From assembly GCF_910589235.1 (NCBI RefSeq), contig NW_025813617.1, positions 1 through 64,000 of the forward strand: a DNA stretch of 64,000 nt, in the 5' to 3' direction. The position numbers and the translations under genes were made by a program. Position 1 is the stretch's first letter. Each line of letters starts with the position of its first letter. The DNA comes from Vespa crabro. Lineage: Eukaryota > Arthropoda > Insecta > Hymenoptera > Vespidae. The notes under the pieces are model-generated. The model had not been told where the DNA came from. It searched no databases and saw nothing but the letters and a program-made list of their open reading frames with translations. Positions 1 through 11,447 of the stretch are shown here, one piece after another.

Positions 1-193
1 TCCAATATAAAATAGATGTTTGATCTTATGAAATGCAATGTTCTGAATCGATTGGTAACATTTTTCTAACTGTGGCACAAGTATTATTAAAGATTTCACG
101 ATTTTATCTTCGCATATACCGAAATTCGCGTATGTCGATTACGTTTTTCGACAATTATCATATGAAAACGCGTATTTAAACATAGTAAAAACG
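1..193. repeat. Partial satellite unit cut by window start
   Basis: These 193 bases correspond to c149-c341 of the consensus and match it by eye. The window edge cuts the unit, so the array continues to the left. Confidence 0.95.
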
Positions 194-534
194 TTATATT
201 CTTGTTATATTCTTTATTCTGCATCGATAGAATATAAAATCATTGAAATTGAACGAGATTTCAAGTTTTCGTTTTTCGACGATACGCGTATATGAGCGAA
301 AAATCGTATATACGATATGAAAGAATGTTAAAAACTTTGATTCCAATATAAAATAGATGTTTGATCTTATGAAATGCAATGTTCTGAATCGATTGGTAAC
401 ATTTTTCTAACTGTGGCACAAGTATTATTAAAGATTTCACGATTTTATCTTCGCATATACCGAAATTCGCGTATGTCGATTACGTTTTTCGACAATTATC
501 ATATGAAAACGCGTATTTAAACATAGTAAAAACG
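194..534. repeat. Consensus-type unit 1
   Basis: This complete 341-bp unit shows no private variant by eye. It precedes the first variant block. Confidence 0.9.
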
Positions 535-3263
535 TTATATTCTTGTTATATTCTTTATTCTGCATCGATAGAATATAAAATCATTGAAATTGAACGAGAT
601 TTCAAGTTTTCGTTTTTCGACGATACGCGTATATGAGCGAAAAATCGTATATACGATATGAAAGAATGATAAAAACTTTGATTCCAATATAAAATAGATG
701 TTTGATCTTATGAAATGCAATGTTCTGAATCGATTGGTAACATTTTTCTAACTGTGGCACAAGTATTATTAAAGATTTCACGATTTTATCTTCGCATATA
801 CCGAAATTCGCGTATGTCGATTACGTTTTTCGACAATTATCATATGAAAACGCGTATTTAAACATAGTAAAAACGTTATATTCTTGTAATATTCTTTATT
901 CTGCATCGATAGAATATAAAATCATTGAAATTGAACGAGATTTCAAGTTTTCGTTTTTCGACGATACTCGTATATGAGCGAAAAATCGTATATACGATAT
1001 GAAAGAATGTTAAAAACTTTGATTCCAATATAAAATAGATGTTTGATCTTATGAAATGCAATGTTCTGAATCGATTGGTAACATTTTTCTAACTGTGGCA
1101 CAAGTATTATTAAAGATTTCACGATTTTATCTTCGCATATACCGAAATTCGCGTATGTCGATTACGTTTTTCGACAATTATCATATGAAAACGCGTATTT
1201 AAACATAGTAAAAACGTTATATTCTTGTAATATTCTTTATTCTGCATCGATAGAATATAAAATCATTGAAATTGAACGAGATTTCAAGTTTTCGTTTTTT
1301 CGACGATACTCGTATATGAGCGAAAAATCGTATATACGATATGAAAGAATGTTAAAAACTTTGATTCCAATATAAAATAGATGTTTGATCTTATGAAATG
1401 CAATGTTCTGAATCGATTGGTAACATTTCTCTAACTGTGGCACAAGTATTATTAAAGATTTCACGATTTTATCTTCGCATATACCGAAATTCGCGTATGT
1501 CGATTACGTTTTTCGACAATTATCATATGAAAACGCGTATTTAAACATAGTAAAAACGTTATATTCTTGTTATATTCTTTATTCTGCATCGATAGAATAT
1601 AAAATCATTGAAATTGAACGAGATTTCAAGTTTTCGTTTTTCGACGATACGCGTATATGAGCGAAAAATCGTATATACGATATGAAAGAATGTTAAAAAC
1701 TTTGATTCCAATATAAAATAGATGTTTGATCTTATGAAATGCAATGTTCTGAATCGATTGGTAACATTTTTCTAACTGTGGCACAAGTATTATTAAAGAT
1801 TTCACGATTTTATCTTCGCATATACCGAAATTCGCGTATGTCGATTACGTTTTTCGACAATTATCATATGAAAACGCGTATTTAAACATAGTAAAAACGT
1901 TATATTCTTGTTATATTCTTTATTCTGCATCGATAGAATATAAAATCATTGAAATTGAACGAGATTTCAAGTTTTCGTTTTTCGACGATACGCGTATATG
2001 AGCGAAAAATCGTATATACGATATGAAAGAATGTTAAAAACTTTGATTCCAATATAAAATAGATGTTTGATCTTATGAAATGCAATGTTCTGAATCGATT
2101 GGTAACATTTTTCTAACTGTGGCACAAGTATTATTAAAGATTTCACGATTTTATCTTCGCATATACCGAAATTCGCGTATGTCGATTACGTTTTTCGACA
2201 ATTATCATATGAAAACGCGTATTTAAACATAGTAAAAACGTTATATTCTTGTTATATTCTTTATTCTGCATCGATAGAATATAAAATCATTGAAATTGAA
2301 CGAGATTTCAAGTTTTCGTTTTTCGACGATACGGGTATATGAGCGAAAAATCGTATATACGATATGAAAGAATGTTAAAAACTTTGATTCCAATATAAAA
2401 TAGATGTTTGATCTTATGAAATGCAATGTTCTGAATCGATTGGTAACATTTTTCTATCTGTGGCACAAGTATTATTAAAGATTTCACGATTTTATCTTCG
2501 CATATACCGAAATTCGCGTATGTCGATTACGTTTTTCGACAATTATCATATGAAAACGCGTATTTAAACATAGTAAAAACGTTATATTCTTGTTATATTC
2601 TTTATTCTGCATCGATAGAATATAAAATTATTGAAATTGAACGAGATTTCAAGTTTTCGTTTTTCGACGATACGCGTATATGAGCGAAAAATCGTATATA
2701 CGATATGAAAGAATGTTAAAAACTTTGATTCCAATATAAAATAGATGTTTGATCTTATGAAATGCAATGTTCTGAATCGATTGGTAACATTTTTCTAACT
2801 GTGGCACAAGTATTATTAAAGATTTCACGATTTTATCTTCGCATATACCGAAATTCGCGTATGTCGATTACGTTTTTCGACAATTATCATATGAAAACGC
2901 GTATTTAAACATAGTAAAAACGTTATATTCTTGTTATATTCTTTATTCTGCATCGATAGAATATAAAATCATTGAAATTGAACGAGATTTCAAGTTTTCG
3001 TTTTTCGACGATACGCGTGTATGAGCGAAAAATCGTATATACGATATGAAAGAATGTTAAAAACTTTGATTCCAATATAAAATAGATGTTTGATCTTATG
3101 AAATGCAATGTTCTGAATCGATTGGTAACATTTTTCTAACTGTGGCACAAGTATTATTAAAGATTTCACGATTTTATCTTCGCATATACCGAAATTCGCG
3201 TATGTCGATTACGTTTTTCGACAATTATCATATGAAAACGCGTATTTAAACATAGTAAAAACG
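535..3263. repeat. Variant block A1, units 2-9
   Basis: Eight units carry an ordered set of markers: T135A in unit 2; T13A plus G93T in units 3 and 4; T212C at the end of unit 4; C94G and A217T in unit 7 (private); C48T in unit 8; and A97G in unit 9. The same markers recur in the same order at 3605-5309, but there they span five units. The two blocks are therefore related by duplication followed by gain or loss of three units. Unit 10, a consensus unit, separates them. Confidence 0.88.
1217..1558. repeat. 342-bp unit with T5 to T6 insertion (unit 4)
   Basis: The T5 run at c79-83 is T6 here (1295-1300), giving a 342-bp unit and shifting the phase by +1. The unit also carries T13A, G93T and T212C. 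The related unit 12 (3946) has the same substitutions but the normal T5 run, so the insertion is younger than the substitutions or was lost by exchange. Confidence 0.93.
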
Positions 3264-3372
3264 TTATATTCTTGTTATATTCTTTATTCTGCATCGATAG
3301 AATATAAAATCATTGAAATTGAACGAGATTTCAAGTTTTCGTTTTTCGACGATACGCGTATATGAGCGAAAA

Positions 3373-3386
3373 ATCGTATATACGAT
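3373..3386. other. Perfect 14-bp dyad ATCGTATATACGAT, once per unit
   Basis: The sequence equals its own reverse complement and recurs at c110-123 of nearly every unit. A few units break it: T111C in unit 39 (13153), T114C in unit 151 (51345), A119T in unit 103 (34977) and G121T in units 153, 154, 159 and 160 (52027, 52368, 54072, 54413). A dyad of this length could be a binding site for a dimeric protein or could simply extrude as a small hairpin. No known motif is recognised. Confidence 0.8.
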
Positions 3387-3414
3387 ATGAAAGAATGTTA
3401 AAAACTTTGATTCC

Positions 3415-3424
3415 AATATAAAAT
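3415..3424 (+). promoter_or_regulatory. TATA-like element AATATAAAAT beside CCAAT (speculative)
   Basis: At c150-163 the unit reads CCAATATAAAATAG, a TATA-like string overlapping a CCAAT. The same 10-mer AATATAAAAT occurs at c38-47 (3301-3310). Such strings are expected by chance in sequence that is 71% A+T, and no transcript evidence is visible. It is listed only as a possible start site for satellite RNA. Confidence 0.12.
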
Positions 3425-3447
3425 AGATGTTTGATCTTATGAAATGC

Positions 3448-3473
3448 AATGTTCTGAATCGATTGGTAACATT
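3448..3473. other. Imperfect 26-bp dyad (quasipalindrome), once per unit
   Basis: At c185-210 the arms AATGTT and AACATT and the centre AATCGATT are mutually symmetric. They are separated by the non-matching triplets CTG (c191-193) and GGT (c202-204). The centre TCGATT (c196-201) showed no variant in any unit in my reading. T187A, which weakens the left arm, occurs in units 153, 154, 159, 160 and 167. The perfect version of this dyad in one unit is described at 19816-19841. Confidence 0.85.
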
Positions 3474-3604
3474 TTTCTAACTGTGGCACAAGTATTATTA
3501 AAGATTTCACGATTTTATCTTCGCATATACCGAAATTCGCGTATGTCGATTACGTTTTTCGACAATTATCATATGAAAACGCGTATTTAAACATAGTAAA
3601 AACG

Positions 3605-5309
3605 TTATATTCTTGTTATATTCTTTATTCTGCATCGATAGAATATAAAATCATTGAAATTGAACGAGATTTCAAGTTTTCGTTTTTCGACGATACGCGT
3701 ATATGAGCGAAAAATCGTATATACGATATGAAAGAATGATAAAAACTTTGATTCCAATATAAAATAGATGTTTGATCTTATGAAATGCAATGTTCTGAAT
3801 CGATTGGTAACATTTTTCTAACTGTGGCACAAGTATTATTAAAGATTTCACGATTTTATCTTCGCATATACCGAAATTCGCGTATGTCGATTACGTTTTT
3901 CGACAATTATCATATGAAAACGCGTATTTAAACATAGTAAAAACGTTATATTCTTGTAATATTCTTTATTCTGCATCGATAGAATATAAAATCATTGAAA
4001 TTGAACGAGATTTCAAGTTTTCGTTTTTCGACGATACTCGTATATGAGCGAAAAATCGTATATACGATATGAAAGAATGTTAAAAACTTTGATTCCAATA
4101 TAAAATAGATGTTTGATCTTATGAAATGCAATGTTCTGAATCGATTGGTAACATTTCTCTAACTGTGGCACAAGTATTATTAAAGATTTCACGATTTTAT
4201 CTTCGCATATACCGAAATTCGCGTATGTCGATTACGTTTTTCGACAATTATCATATGAAAACGCGTATTTAAACATAGTAAAAACGTTATATTCTTGTTA
4301 TATTCTTTATTCTGCATCGATAGAATATAAAATCATTGAAATTGAACGAGATTTCAAGTTTTCGTTTTTCGACGATACGCGTATATGAGCGAAAAATCGT
4401 ATATACGATATGAAAGAATGTTAAAAACTTTGATTCCAATATAAAATAGATGTTTGATCTTATGAAATGCAATGTTCTGAATCGATTGGTAACATTTTTC
4501 TAACTGTGGCACAAGTATTATTAAAGATTTCACGATTTTATCTTCGCATATACCGAAATTCGCGTATGTCGATTACGTTTTTCGACAATTATCATATGAA
4601 AACGCGTATTTAAACATAGTAAAAACGTTATATTCTTGTTATATTCTTTATTCTGCATCGATAGAATATAAAATTATTGAAATTGAACGAGATTTCAAGT
4701 TTTCGTTTTTCGACGATACGCGTATATGAGCGAAAAATCGTATATACGATATGAAAGAATGTTAAAAACTTTGATTCCAATATAAAATAGATGTTTGATC
4801 TTATGAAATGCAATGTTCTGAATCGATTGGTAACATTTTTCTAACTGTGGCACAAGTATTATTAAAGATTTCACGATTTTATCTTCGCATATACCGAAAT
4901 TCGCGTATGTCGATTACGTTTTTCGACAATTATCATATGAAAACGCGTATTTAAACATAGTAAAAACGTTATATTCTTGTTATATTCTTTATTCTGCATC
5001 GATAGAATATAAAATCATTGAAATTGAACGAGATTTCAAGTTTTCGTTTTTCGACGATACGCGTGTATGAGCGAAAAATCGTATATACGATATGAAAGAA
5101 TGTTAAAAACTTTGATTCCAATATAAAATAGATGTTTGATCTTATGAAATGCAATGTTCTGAATCGATTGGTAACATTTTTCTAACTGTGGCACAAGTAT
5201 TATTAAAGATTTCACGATTTTATCTTCGCATATACCGAAATTCGCGTATGTCGATTACGTTTTTCGACAATTATCATATGAAAACGCGTATTTAAACATA
5301 GTAAAAACG
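3605..5309. repeat. Variant block A2, units 11-15
   Basis: Five units repeat the marker order of block A1: T135A (unit 11), T13A+G93T+T212C (unit 12), C48T (unit 14) and A97G (unit 15). Unit 12 looks like a fusion of units 3 and 4 of block A1, as expected from an unequal crossover that removed units. The block starts 3070 bp after A1 starts, which is nine units plus the extra T in unit 4. Confidence 0.88.
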
Positions 5310-8300
5310 TTATATTCTTGTTATATTCTTTATTCTGCATCGATAGAATATAAAATCATTGAAATTGAACGAGATTTCAAGTTTTCGTTTTTCGACGATA
5401 CGCGTATATGAGCGAAAAATCGTATATACGATATGAAAGAATGTTAAAAACTTTGATTCCAATATAAAATAGATGTTTGATCTTATGAAATGCAATGTTC
5501 TGAATCGATTGGTAACATTTTTCTAACTGTGGCACAAGTATTATTAAAGATTTCACGATTTTATCTTCGCATATACCGAAATTCGCGTATGTCGATTACG
5601 TTTTTCGACAATTATCATATGAAAACGCGTATTTAAACATAGTAAAAACGTTATATTCTTGTTATATTCTTTATTCTGCATCGATAGAATATAAAATCAT
5701 TGAAATTGAACGAGATTTCAAGTTTTCGTTTTTCGACGATACGCGTATATGAGCGAAAAATCGTATATACGATATGAAAGAATGTTAAAAACTTTGATTC
5801 CAATATAAAATAGATGTTTGATCTTATGAAATGCAATGTTCTGAATCGATTGGTAACATTTTTCTAACTGTGGCACAAGTATTATTAAAGATTTCACGAT
5901 TTTATCTTCGCATATACCGAAATTCGCGTATGTCGATTACGTTTTTCGACAATTATCATATGAAAACGCGTATTTAAACATAGTAAAAACGTTATATTCT
6001 TGTTATATTCTTTATTCTGCATCGATAGAATATAAAATCATTGAAATTGAACGAGATTTCAAGTTTTCGTTTTTCGACGATACGCGTATATGAGCGAAAA
6101 ATCGTATATACGATATGAAAGAATGTTAAAAACTTTGATTCCAATATAAAATAGATGTTTGATCTTATGAAATGCAATGTTCTGAATCGATTGGTAACAT
6201 TTTTCTAACTGTTGCACAAGTATTATTAAAGATTTCACGATTTTATCTTCGCATATACCGAAATTCGCGTATGTCGATTACGTTTTTCGACAATTATCAT
6301 ATGAAAACGCGTATTTAAACATAGTAAAAACGTTATATTCTTGTTATATTCTTTATTCTGCATCGATAGAATATAAAATCATTGAAATTGAACGAGATTT
6401 CAAGTTTTCGTTTTTCGACGATACGCGTATATGAGCGAAAAATCGTATATACGATATGAAAGAATGTTAAAAACTTTGATTCCAATATAAAATAGATGTT
6501 TGATCTTATGAAATGCAATGTTCTGAATCGATTGGTAACATTTTTCTAACTGTGGCACAAGTATTATTAAAGATTTCACGATTTTATCTTCGCATATACC
6601 GAAATTCGCGTATGTCGATTACGCTTTTCGACAATTATCATATGAAAACGCGTATTTAAACATAGTAAAAACGTTATATTCTTGTTATATTCTTTATTCT
6701 GCATCGATAGAATATAAAATCATTGAAATTGAACGAGATTTCAAGTTTTCGTTTTTCGACGATACGCGTATATGAGCGAAAAATCGTATATACGATATGA
6801 AAGAATGTTAAAAACTTTGATTCCAATATAAAATAGATGTTTGATCTTATGAAATGCAATGTTCTGAATCGATTGGTAACATTTTTCTAACTGTGGCACA
6901 AGTATTATTAAAGATTTCACGATTTTATCTTCGCATATACCGAAATTCGCGTATGTCGATTACGTTTTTCGACAATTATCATATGAAAACGCGTATTTAA
7001 ACATAGTAAAAACGTTATATTCTTGTTATATTCTTTATTCTGCATCGATAGAATATAAAATCATTGAAATTGAACGAGATTTCAAGTTTTCGTTTTTCGA
7101 CGATACGCGTATATGAGCGAAAAATCGTATATACGATATGAAAGAATGTTAAAAACTTTGATTCCAATATAAAATAGATGTTTGATCTTATGAAATGCAA
7201 TGTTCTGAATCGATTGGTAACATTTTTCTAACTGTGGCACAAGTATTATTAAAGATTTCACGATTTTATCTTCGCATATACCGAAATTCGCGTATGTCGA
7301 TTACGTTTTTCGAAAATTATCATATGAAAACGCGTATTTAAACATAGTAAAAACGTTATATTCTTGTTATATTCTTTATTCTGCATCGATAGAATATAAA
7401 ATCATTGAAATTGAACGAGATTTCAAGTTTTCGTTTTTCGACGATACGCGTATATGAGCGAAAAATCGTATATACGATATGAAAGAATGTTAAAAACTTT
7501 GATTCCAATATAAAATAGATGTTTGATCTTATGAAATGCAATGTTCTGAATCGATTGGTAACATTTTTCTAACTGTGGCACAAGTATTATTAAAGATTTC
7601 ACGATTTTATCTTCGCATATACCGAAATTCGCGTATGTCGATTACGTTTTTCGACAATTATCATATGAAAACGCGTATTTAAACATAGTAAAAACGTTAT
7701 ATTCTTGTTATATTCTTTATTCTGCATCGATAGAATATAAAATCATTGAAATTGAACGAGATTTCAAGTTTTCGTTTTTCGACGATACGCGTATATGAGC
7801 GAAAAATCGTATATACGATATGAAAGAATGTTAAAAACTTTGATTCCAATATAAAATAGATGTTTGATCTTATGAAATGCAATGTTCTGAATCGATTGGT
7901 AACATTTTTCTAACTGTGGCACAAGTATTATTAAAGATTTCACGATTTTATCTTCGCATATACCGAAATTCGCGTATGTCGATTACGTTTTTCGACAATT
8001 ATCATATGAAAACGCGTATTTAAACATAGTGAAAACGTTATATTCTTGTTATATTCTTTATTCTGCATCGATAGAATATAAAATCATTGAAATTGAACGA
8101 TATTTCAAGTTTTCGTTTTTCGACGATACGCGTATATGAGCGAAAAATCGTATATACGATATGAAAGAATGTTAAAAACTTTGATTCCAATATAAAATAG
8201 ATGTTTGATCTTATGAAATGCAATGTTCTGAATCGATTGGTAACATTTTTCTAACAGTGGCACAAGTATTATTAAAGATTTCACGATTTTATCTTCGCAT

Positions 8301-8719
8301 ATACCGAAATTCGCGTATGTCGATTACGTTTTTCGAAAATTATCATATGAAAACGCGTATTTAAACATAGTAAAAACGTTATATTCTTGTTATATTCTTT
8401 ATTCTGCATCGATAGAATATAAAATCATTGAAATTGAACGAGATTTCAAGTTTTCGTTTTTCGACGATACGCGTATATGAGCGAAAAATCGTATATACGA
8501 TATGAAAGAATGTTAAAAACTTTGATTCCAATATAAAATAGATGTTTGATCTTATGAAATGCAATGTTCTGAATCGATTGGTAACATTTTTCTAACTGTG
8601 GCACAAGTATTATTAAAGATTTCACGATTTTATCTTCGCATATACCGAAATTCGCGTATGTCGATTACGTTTTTCGACAATTATCATATGAAAACGCGTA
8701 TTTAAACATAGTAAAAACG
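5310..8719. repeat. Near-consensus stretch, units 16-25
   Basis: Ten units carry few and mostly single changes: G222T in unit 18, T292C in unit 19, C300A in units 21 and 24, A335G in unit 23, and G64T and T219A in unit 24. Units 16, 17, 20, 22 and 25 show no difference by eye. A335G and C300A reappear as linked markers in the trimer region that follows, so this stretch borders or seeded that HOR. Confidence 0.85.
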
Positions 8720-9742
8720 TTATATTCTTATTATATTCTTTATTCTGCATCGATAGAATATAAAATCATTGAAATTGACCGAGATTTCAAGTTTTCGTTT
8801 TTCGACGATACGCGTATATGAGCGAACAATCGTATATACGATATGAAAGAATGTTAAAAACTTTGATTCCAATATAAAATAGGTGTTTGATCTTATGAAA
8901 TGCAATGTTCTGAATCGATTGGTAACATTTTTCTAACTGTGGCACAAGTATTATTAAAGATTTCACGATTTTATCTTCGCATATACCGAAATTCGCGTAT
9001 GTCGATTACGTTTTTCGACAATTATCATATGAAAACGCGTATTTAAACATAGTGAAAACGTTATATTCTTGTTATATTCTTTATTCTGCATCGATAGAAT
9101 ATAAAATCATTGAAATTGAACGAGATTTCAAGTTTTCGTTTTTCGACGATACGCGTATATGAGCGAAAAATCGTATATACGATATGAAAGAATGTTAAAA
9201 ACTTTGATTCCAATATAAAATAGATGTTTGATCTTATGAAATGCAATGTTCTGAATCGATTGGTAACATTTTTCTAACTGTGGCACAAGTATTATTAAAG
9301 ATTTCACGATTTTATCTTCGCATATACCGAAATTCGCGTATGTCGATTACGTTTTTCGAAAATTATCATAAGAAAACGCGTATTTAAACATAGTAAAAAC
9401 GTTATATTCTTGTTATATTCTTTATTCTGCATCGATAGAATATAAAATCATTGAAATTGAACGAGATTTCAAGTTTTCGTTTTTCGACGATACGCGTATA
9501 TGAGCGAAAAATCGTATATACGATATGAAAGAATGTTAAAAACTTTGATTCCAATATAAAATAGATGTTTGATCTTATGAAATGCAATGTTCTGAATCGA
9601 TTGGTAACATTTTTCTAACTGTGGCACAAGTATTATTAAAGATTTCACGATTTTATCTTCGCATATACCGAAATTCGCGTATGTCGATTACGTTTTTCGA
9701 CAATTATCATATGAAAACGCGTATTTAAACATAGTAAAAACG
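8720..9742. repeat. Trimer HOR copy 1, units 26-28 (family D leader)
   Basis: Unit 26 belongs to family D, defined by four substitutions: G11A (8730), A60C (8779), A108C (8827) and A164G (8883). It also has A335G (9054). Unit 27 has C300A (9360) and a private T311A, and unit 28 matches consensus. The order D+A335G, C300A, consensus recurs at 11448 and 12471, giving a 1023-bp higher-order unit. Confidence 0.88.
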
Positions 9743-11447
9743 TTATATTCTTGTTATATTCTTTATTCGGCATCGATAGAATATAAAATCATTGAAATTG
9801 AACGAGATTTCAAGTTTTCGTTTTTCGACGATACGCGTATATGAGCGAACAATCGTATATACGATATGAAAGAATGTTAAAAACTTTGATTCCAATATAA
9901 AATAGATGTTTGATCTTATGAAATGCAATGTTCTGAATCGATTGGTAACATTTTTCTAACTGTGGCACAAGTATTATTAAAGATTTCACGATTTTATCTT
10001 CGCATATACCGAAATTCGCGTATGTCGATTAAGTTTTTCGACAATTATCATATGAAAACGCGTATTTAAACATAGTAAAAACGTTATATTCTTGTTATAT
10101 TCTTTATTCTGCATCGATAGAATATAAAATCATTGAAATTGAACGAGATTTCAAGTTTTCGTTTTTCGACGATACTTGTATATGAGCGAAAAATCGTATA
10201 TACGATATGAAAGAATGTTAAAAACTTTGATTCCAATATAAAATAGATGTTTGATCTTATGAAATGCAATGTTCGGAATCGATTGGTAACATTTTTCTAA
10301 CTGATGCACAAGTATTATTAAAGATTTCACGATTTTATCTTCGCATATACCGAAATTCGCGTATGTCGATTACGTTTTTCGACAATTATCATATGAAAAC
10401 GCGTATTTAAACATAGTAAAAACGTTATATTCTTATTATATTCTTTATTCTGCATCGATAGAATATAAAATCATTGAAATTGACCGAGATTTCAAGTTTT
10501 CGTTTTTCGACGATACGCGTATATGAGCGAACAATCGTATATACGATATGAAAGAATGTTAAAAACTTTGATTCCAATATAAAATAGGTGTTTGATCTTA
10601 TGAAATGCAATGTTCTGAATCGATTGGTAACATTTTTCTAACTGTGGCACAAGTATTATTAAAGATTTCACGATTTTATCTTCGCATATACCGAAATTCG
10701 CGTATGTCGATTACGTTTTTCGACAATTATCATATGAAAACGCGTATTTAAACATAGTAAAAACGTTATATTCTTGTTATATTCTTTATTCTGCATCGAT
10801 AGAATATAAAATCATTGAAATTGAACGAGATTACAAGTTTTCGTTTTTCGACGATACGCGTATATGAGCGAAAAATCGTATATACGATATTAAAGAATGT
10901 TAAAAACTTTGATTCCAATATAAAATAGATGTTTGATCTTATGAAATGCAATGTTCTGAATCGATTGGTAACATTTTTATAACTGTGGCACAAGTATTAT
11001 TAAAGATTTCACGATTTTATCTTCGCATATACCGAAATTCGCGTATGTCGATTACGTTTTTCGACAATTATCATATGAAAACGCGTATTTAAACATAGTA
11101 AAAACGTTATATTCTTGTTATATTCTTTATTCTGCATCGATAGAATATAAAATCATTGAAATTGAACGAGATTTCAAGTTTTCGTTTTTCGACGATACGC
11201 GTATATGAGCGAACAATCGTATATACGATATGAAAGAATGTTAAAAACTTTGATTCCAATATAAAATAGATGTTTGATCTTATGAAATGCAATGTTCTGA
11301 ATCGATTGGTAACATTTTTCTAACTGTGGCACAAGTATTATTAAAGATTTCACGATTTTATCTTCGCATATACCGAAATTCGCGTATGTCGATTACGTTT
11401 TTCGACAATTATCATATGAAAACGCGTATTTAAACATAGTAAAAACG
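9743..11447. repeat. Mixed units 29-33 between trimer copies
   Basis: Unit 29 has T27G, A108C and C290A. Unit 30 (10084) has G93T, C94T, T192G and the doublet T221A/G222T. Unit 31 (10425) is a family D member lacking A335G. Unit 32 (10766) has several private changes: T68A, G126T and C214A; the last removes an in-frame TAG on the minus strand and lengthens the open frame there. Unit 33 has A108C only. The segment looks like a recombinant of trimer and tetramer components. Confidence 0.82.

Larger units (their letters stand above)
3264..3604. repeat. Reference (consensus) satellite unit, unit 10
   Basis: This unit shows no private variant and serves as the numbering reference (c1 = 3264, c341 = 3604). 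It contains 46 C, 52 G and 22 CpG. Internal landmarks are: AATATAAAAT at c38-47 and again at c152-161; CGTTTTTCGAC at c77-87 and c290-300; ACGCGTAT at c91-98 and c316-323, with a further CGCGTAT at c275-281; the perfect 14-bp dyad ATCGTATATACGAT at c110-123; and an imperfect 26-bp dyad at c185-210. The phase is arbitrary, since a tandem array has no natural start. Confidence 0.95.

Noticed and set aside
194..379. 61-codon minus-strand open frame repeated in each unit as a gene family
   Set aside because: It starts at TTG, has no ATG, is closed by stops in several units (145, 150, 155, 180, 184), and is fully explained by the repetition of one non-coding unit.
3301..3310. TATA boxes driving transcription from each unit
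   Set aside because: As a firm call this cannot be supported. AATATAAAAT is expected by chance in AT-rich sequence and there is no gene downstream; it is kept only as a low-confidence note.
3264..3604. CENP-B box
   Set aside because: No match to the TTCG-four bases-A-two bases-CGGG core. The TTCG occurrences (for example TTCGCATATACCGAAA) lack the required A and CGGG.
10766..10993. 75-codon frame extension in unit 32 (similar 75-codon frames at 1237 and 41135)
   Set aside because: In unit 32 the upstream TAG is lost by C214A; at 1237 and 41135 the frame is shifted by the homopolymer insertions. These are chance effects of variants or indels, not genes.
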